Below, piece after piece: positions 5,803 through 6,130 of a stretch of 6,130 nucleotides of DNA (position 1 is its first letter; every line of letters begins with the position of its first letter). Source of the DNA: Bacteroidetes bacterium UBA4009 (GTDB taxonomy: Bacteria > Bacteroidota > Bacteroidia > NS11-12g > UBA9320); the NCBI GenBank assembly GCA_002384205.1, contig DGBH01000052.1:1-6130 (forward strand). The letters run 5' to 3'. Under the pieces are notes generated by a model. It saw only the letters and a list, made by a program, of their open reading frames with translations, was not told where the DNA came from and ran no database searches. The translations under genes and the position numbers were made by a program.

Positions 5803-6130
5803 GTTTGGTATTTAGATTTAGAGTGACATTTGAAGATGTAGACAATGTAGTCCGTATAATTGACGTAAGTGCAAGTAATACATTTAAAGATTTTCACCAT
5901 AAAATTCAAGAGGCTATTGGTTTTGATCATATCCAACAGGCATCCTTTTTTAAAACCAACGATATTTGGCGTAAAGATGGTGATGAATTTTGCACAGAAG
6001 GAAAAGAAGATGCTAGAGCCGCAGGAGCCTCAGAGCTAGGTAAGTTTATAGATGATCCTCATCAAAAATTTCTTTATATCTATGATGCTAAAAACGGAGA
6101 TTGGCACCTTAGGGCAGAATTGATAAAACT
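5799..6130 (+). CDS. pRiA4b ORF-3-like / IS1096-passenger-like protein (3' end outside window)
   Basis: An ATG at 5799 overlaps the preceding stop (ATGA) and opens a frame of 110 complete codons that runs off the right edge. It begins MSLVFRFRVTFEDVDNVVR, followed by FKDFHHKIQEAIGFD, ASFFKTNDIW, FIDDPHQKFLYIYD and WHLRAELIK. This is the pattern of the PRiA4_ORF3 family: a beta strand with 'F(R/K)..L', 'TF.DLH..IQ.A.GFD..H...F', then 'Y.YDFG..W...(I/V)'. Database names for the family ('plasmid pRiA4b ORF-3', 'IS1096 passenger TnpR-like') come from early finds on mobile DNA; no transposase, resolvase or terminal repeat is visible here and the neighbours are housekeeping. The molecular function is unknown. 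The overlap with the nucleotidyltransferase gene implies translational coupling and one transcript. The family match is from memory. Confidence 0.8.
   Translation, partial: MSLVFRFRVTFEDVDNVVRIIDVSASNTFKDFHHKIQEAIGFDHIQQASFFKTNDIWRKDGDEFCTEGKEDARAAGASELGKFIDDPHQKFLYIYDAKNGDWHLRAELIK

Noticed and set aside
5295..5936. Three minus-strand open frames (5295-5531, 5482-5700, 5637-5936) over the nucleotidyltransferase end and the following gene.
   Set aside because: They overlap each other and two strongly supported plus-strand genes, and their products look like antisense translations of conserved motifs.
5799..6130. Idea that the right end is a mobile element because of the family's 'plasmid pRiA4b ORF-3' and 'IS1096 passenger' names.
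   Set aside because: No transposase, resolvase, terminal inverted repeat or target duplication is visible and the gene is coupled to a housekeeping enzyme; the names are historical.

Overview
The window looks like chromosomal DNA from a Bacteroidota bacterium, most likely a marine or freshwater member of Flavobacteriales (the Crocinitomicaceae/Salibacteraceae type is a guess from the style of the adhesin repeats). The reasons are: a secreted protein with an LSAQ-type signal peptide and a C-terminal type IX secretion sorting domain (LYPNP...), AT-rich intergenic DNA without Shine-Dalgarno sites, promoter candidates of the TTG...TAnnTTTG kind used by Bacteroidota, and housekeeping proteins that read like Bacteroidota versions. 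No phage, IS, CRISPR, tRNA or rRNA signal is visible.

Layout from left to right. 2-217 (+) is the end of a DUF2797 gene cut by the window edge. 264-728 (+) is a complete CYTH/triphosphate tunnel metalloenzyme. 740-1039 (+) is a short reading frame that I interpret as the wreck of an alpha/beta-hydrolase (phospholipase/carboxylesterase type): pieces of the N-terminus, middle and C-terminus are recognisable, but the oxyanion-hole and nucleophile regions are gone. A hairpin (1054-1073) and a Bacteroidota-type promoter candidate (1075-1110) follow. 1132-3252 (+) is a large secreted, probably surface-bound protein: signal peptide, LamG-like lectin fold, six 50-residue two-cysteine repeats, an Ig-like module and a T9SS sorting domain. 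Converging on it, 9 bases away, is a PhnP-like metallo-beta-lactamase-fold hydrolase (3262-4026, -). 4027-4395 is a 369-base AT-rich gap that holds little I can name. 4396-5802 (+) is a CCA-adding enzyme/poly(A) polymerase family protein with an HD domain, whose frame has no ATG start and probably begins at TTG. It overlaps by four bases (ATGA) a pRiA4b ORF-3-like gene (5799 to the right edge, incomplete).

The genes do not form one pathway. The CYTH enzyme, the MBL hydrolase and the tRNA nucleotidyltransferase are small-molecule or RNA-maintenance enzymes; the adhesin is an accessory surface protein inserted among them. I found no convincing new multi-gene system. The points most worth a second look are the decayed hydrolase, the very regular 50-residue repeat block, the non-ATG start of the nucleotidyltransferase, and its translational coupling to the pRiA4b ORF-3-like gene.
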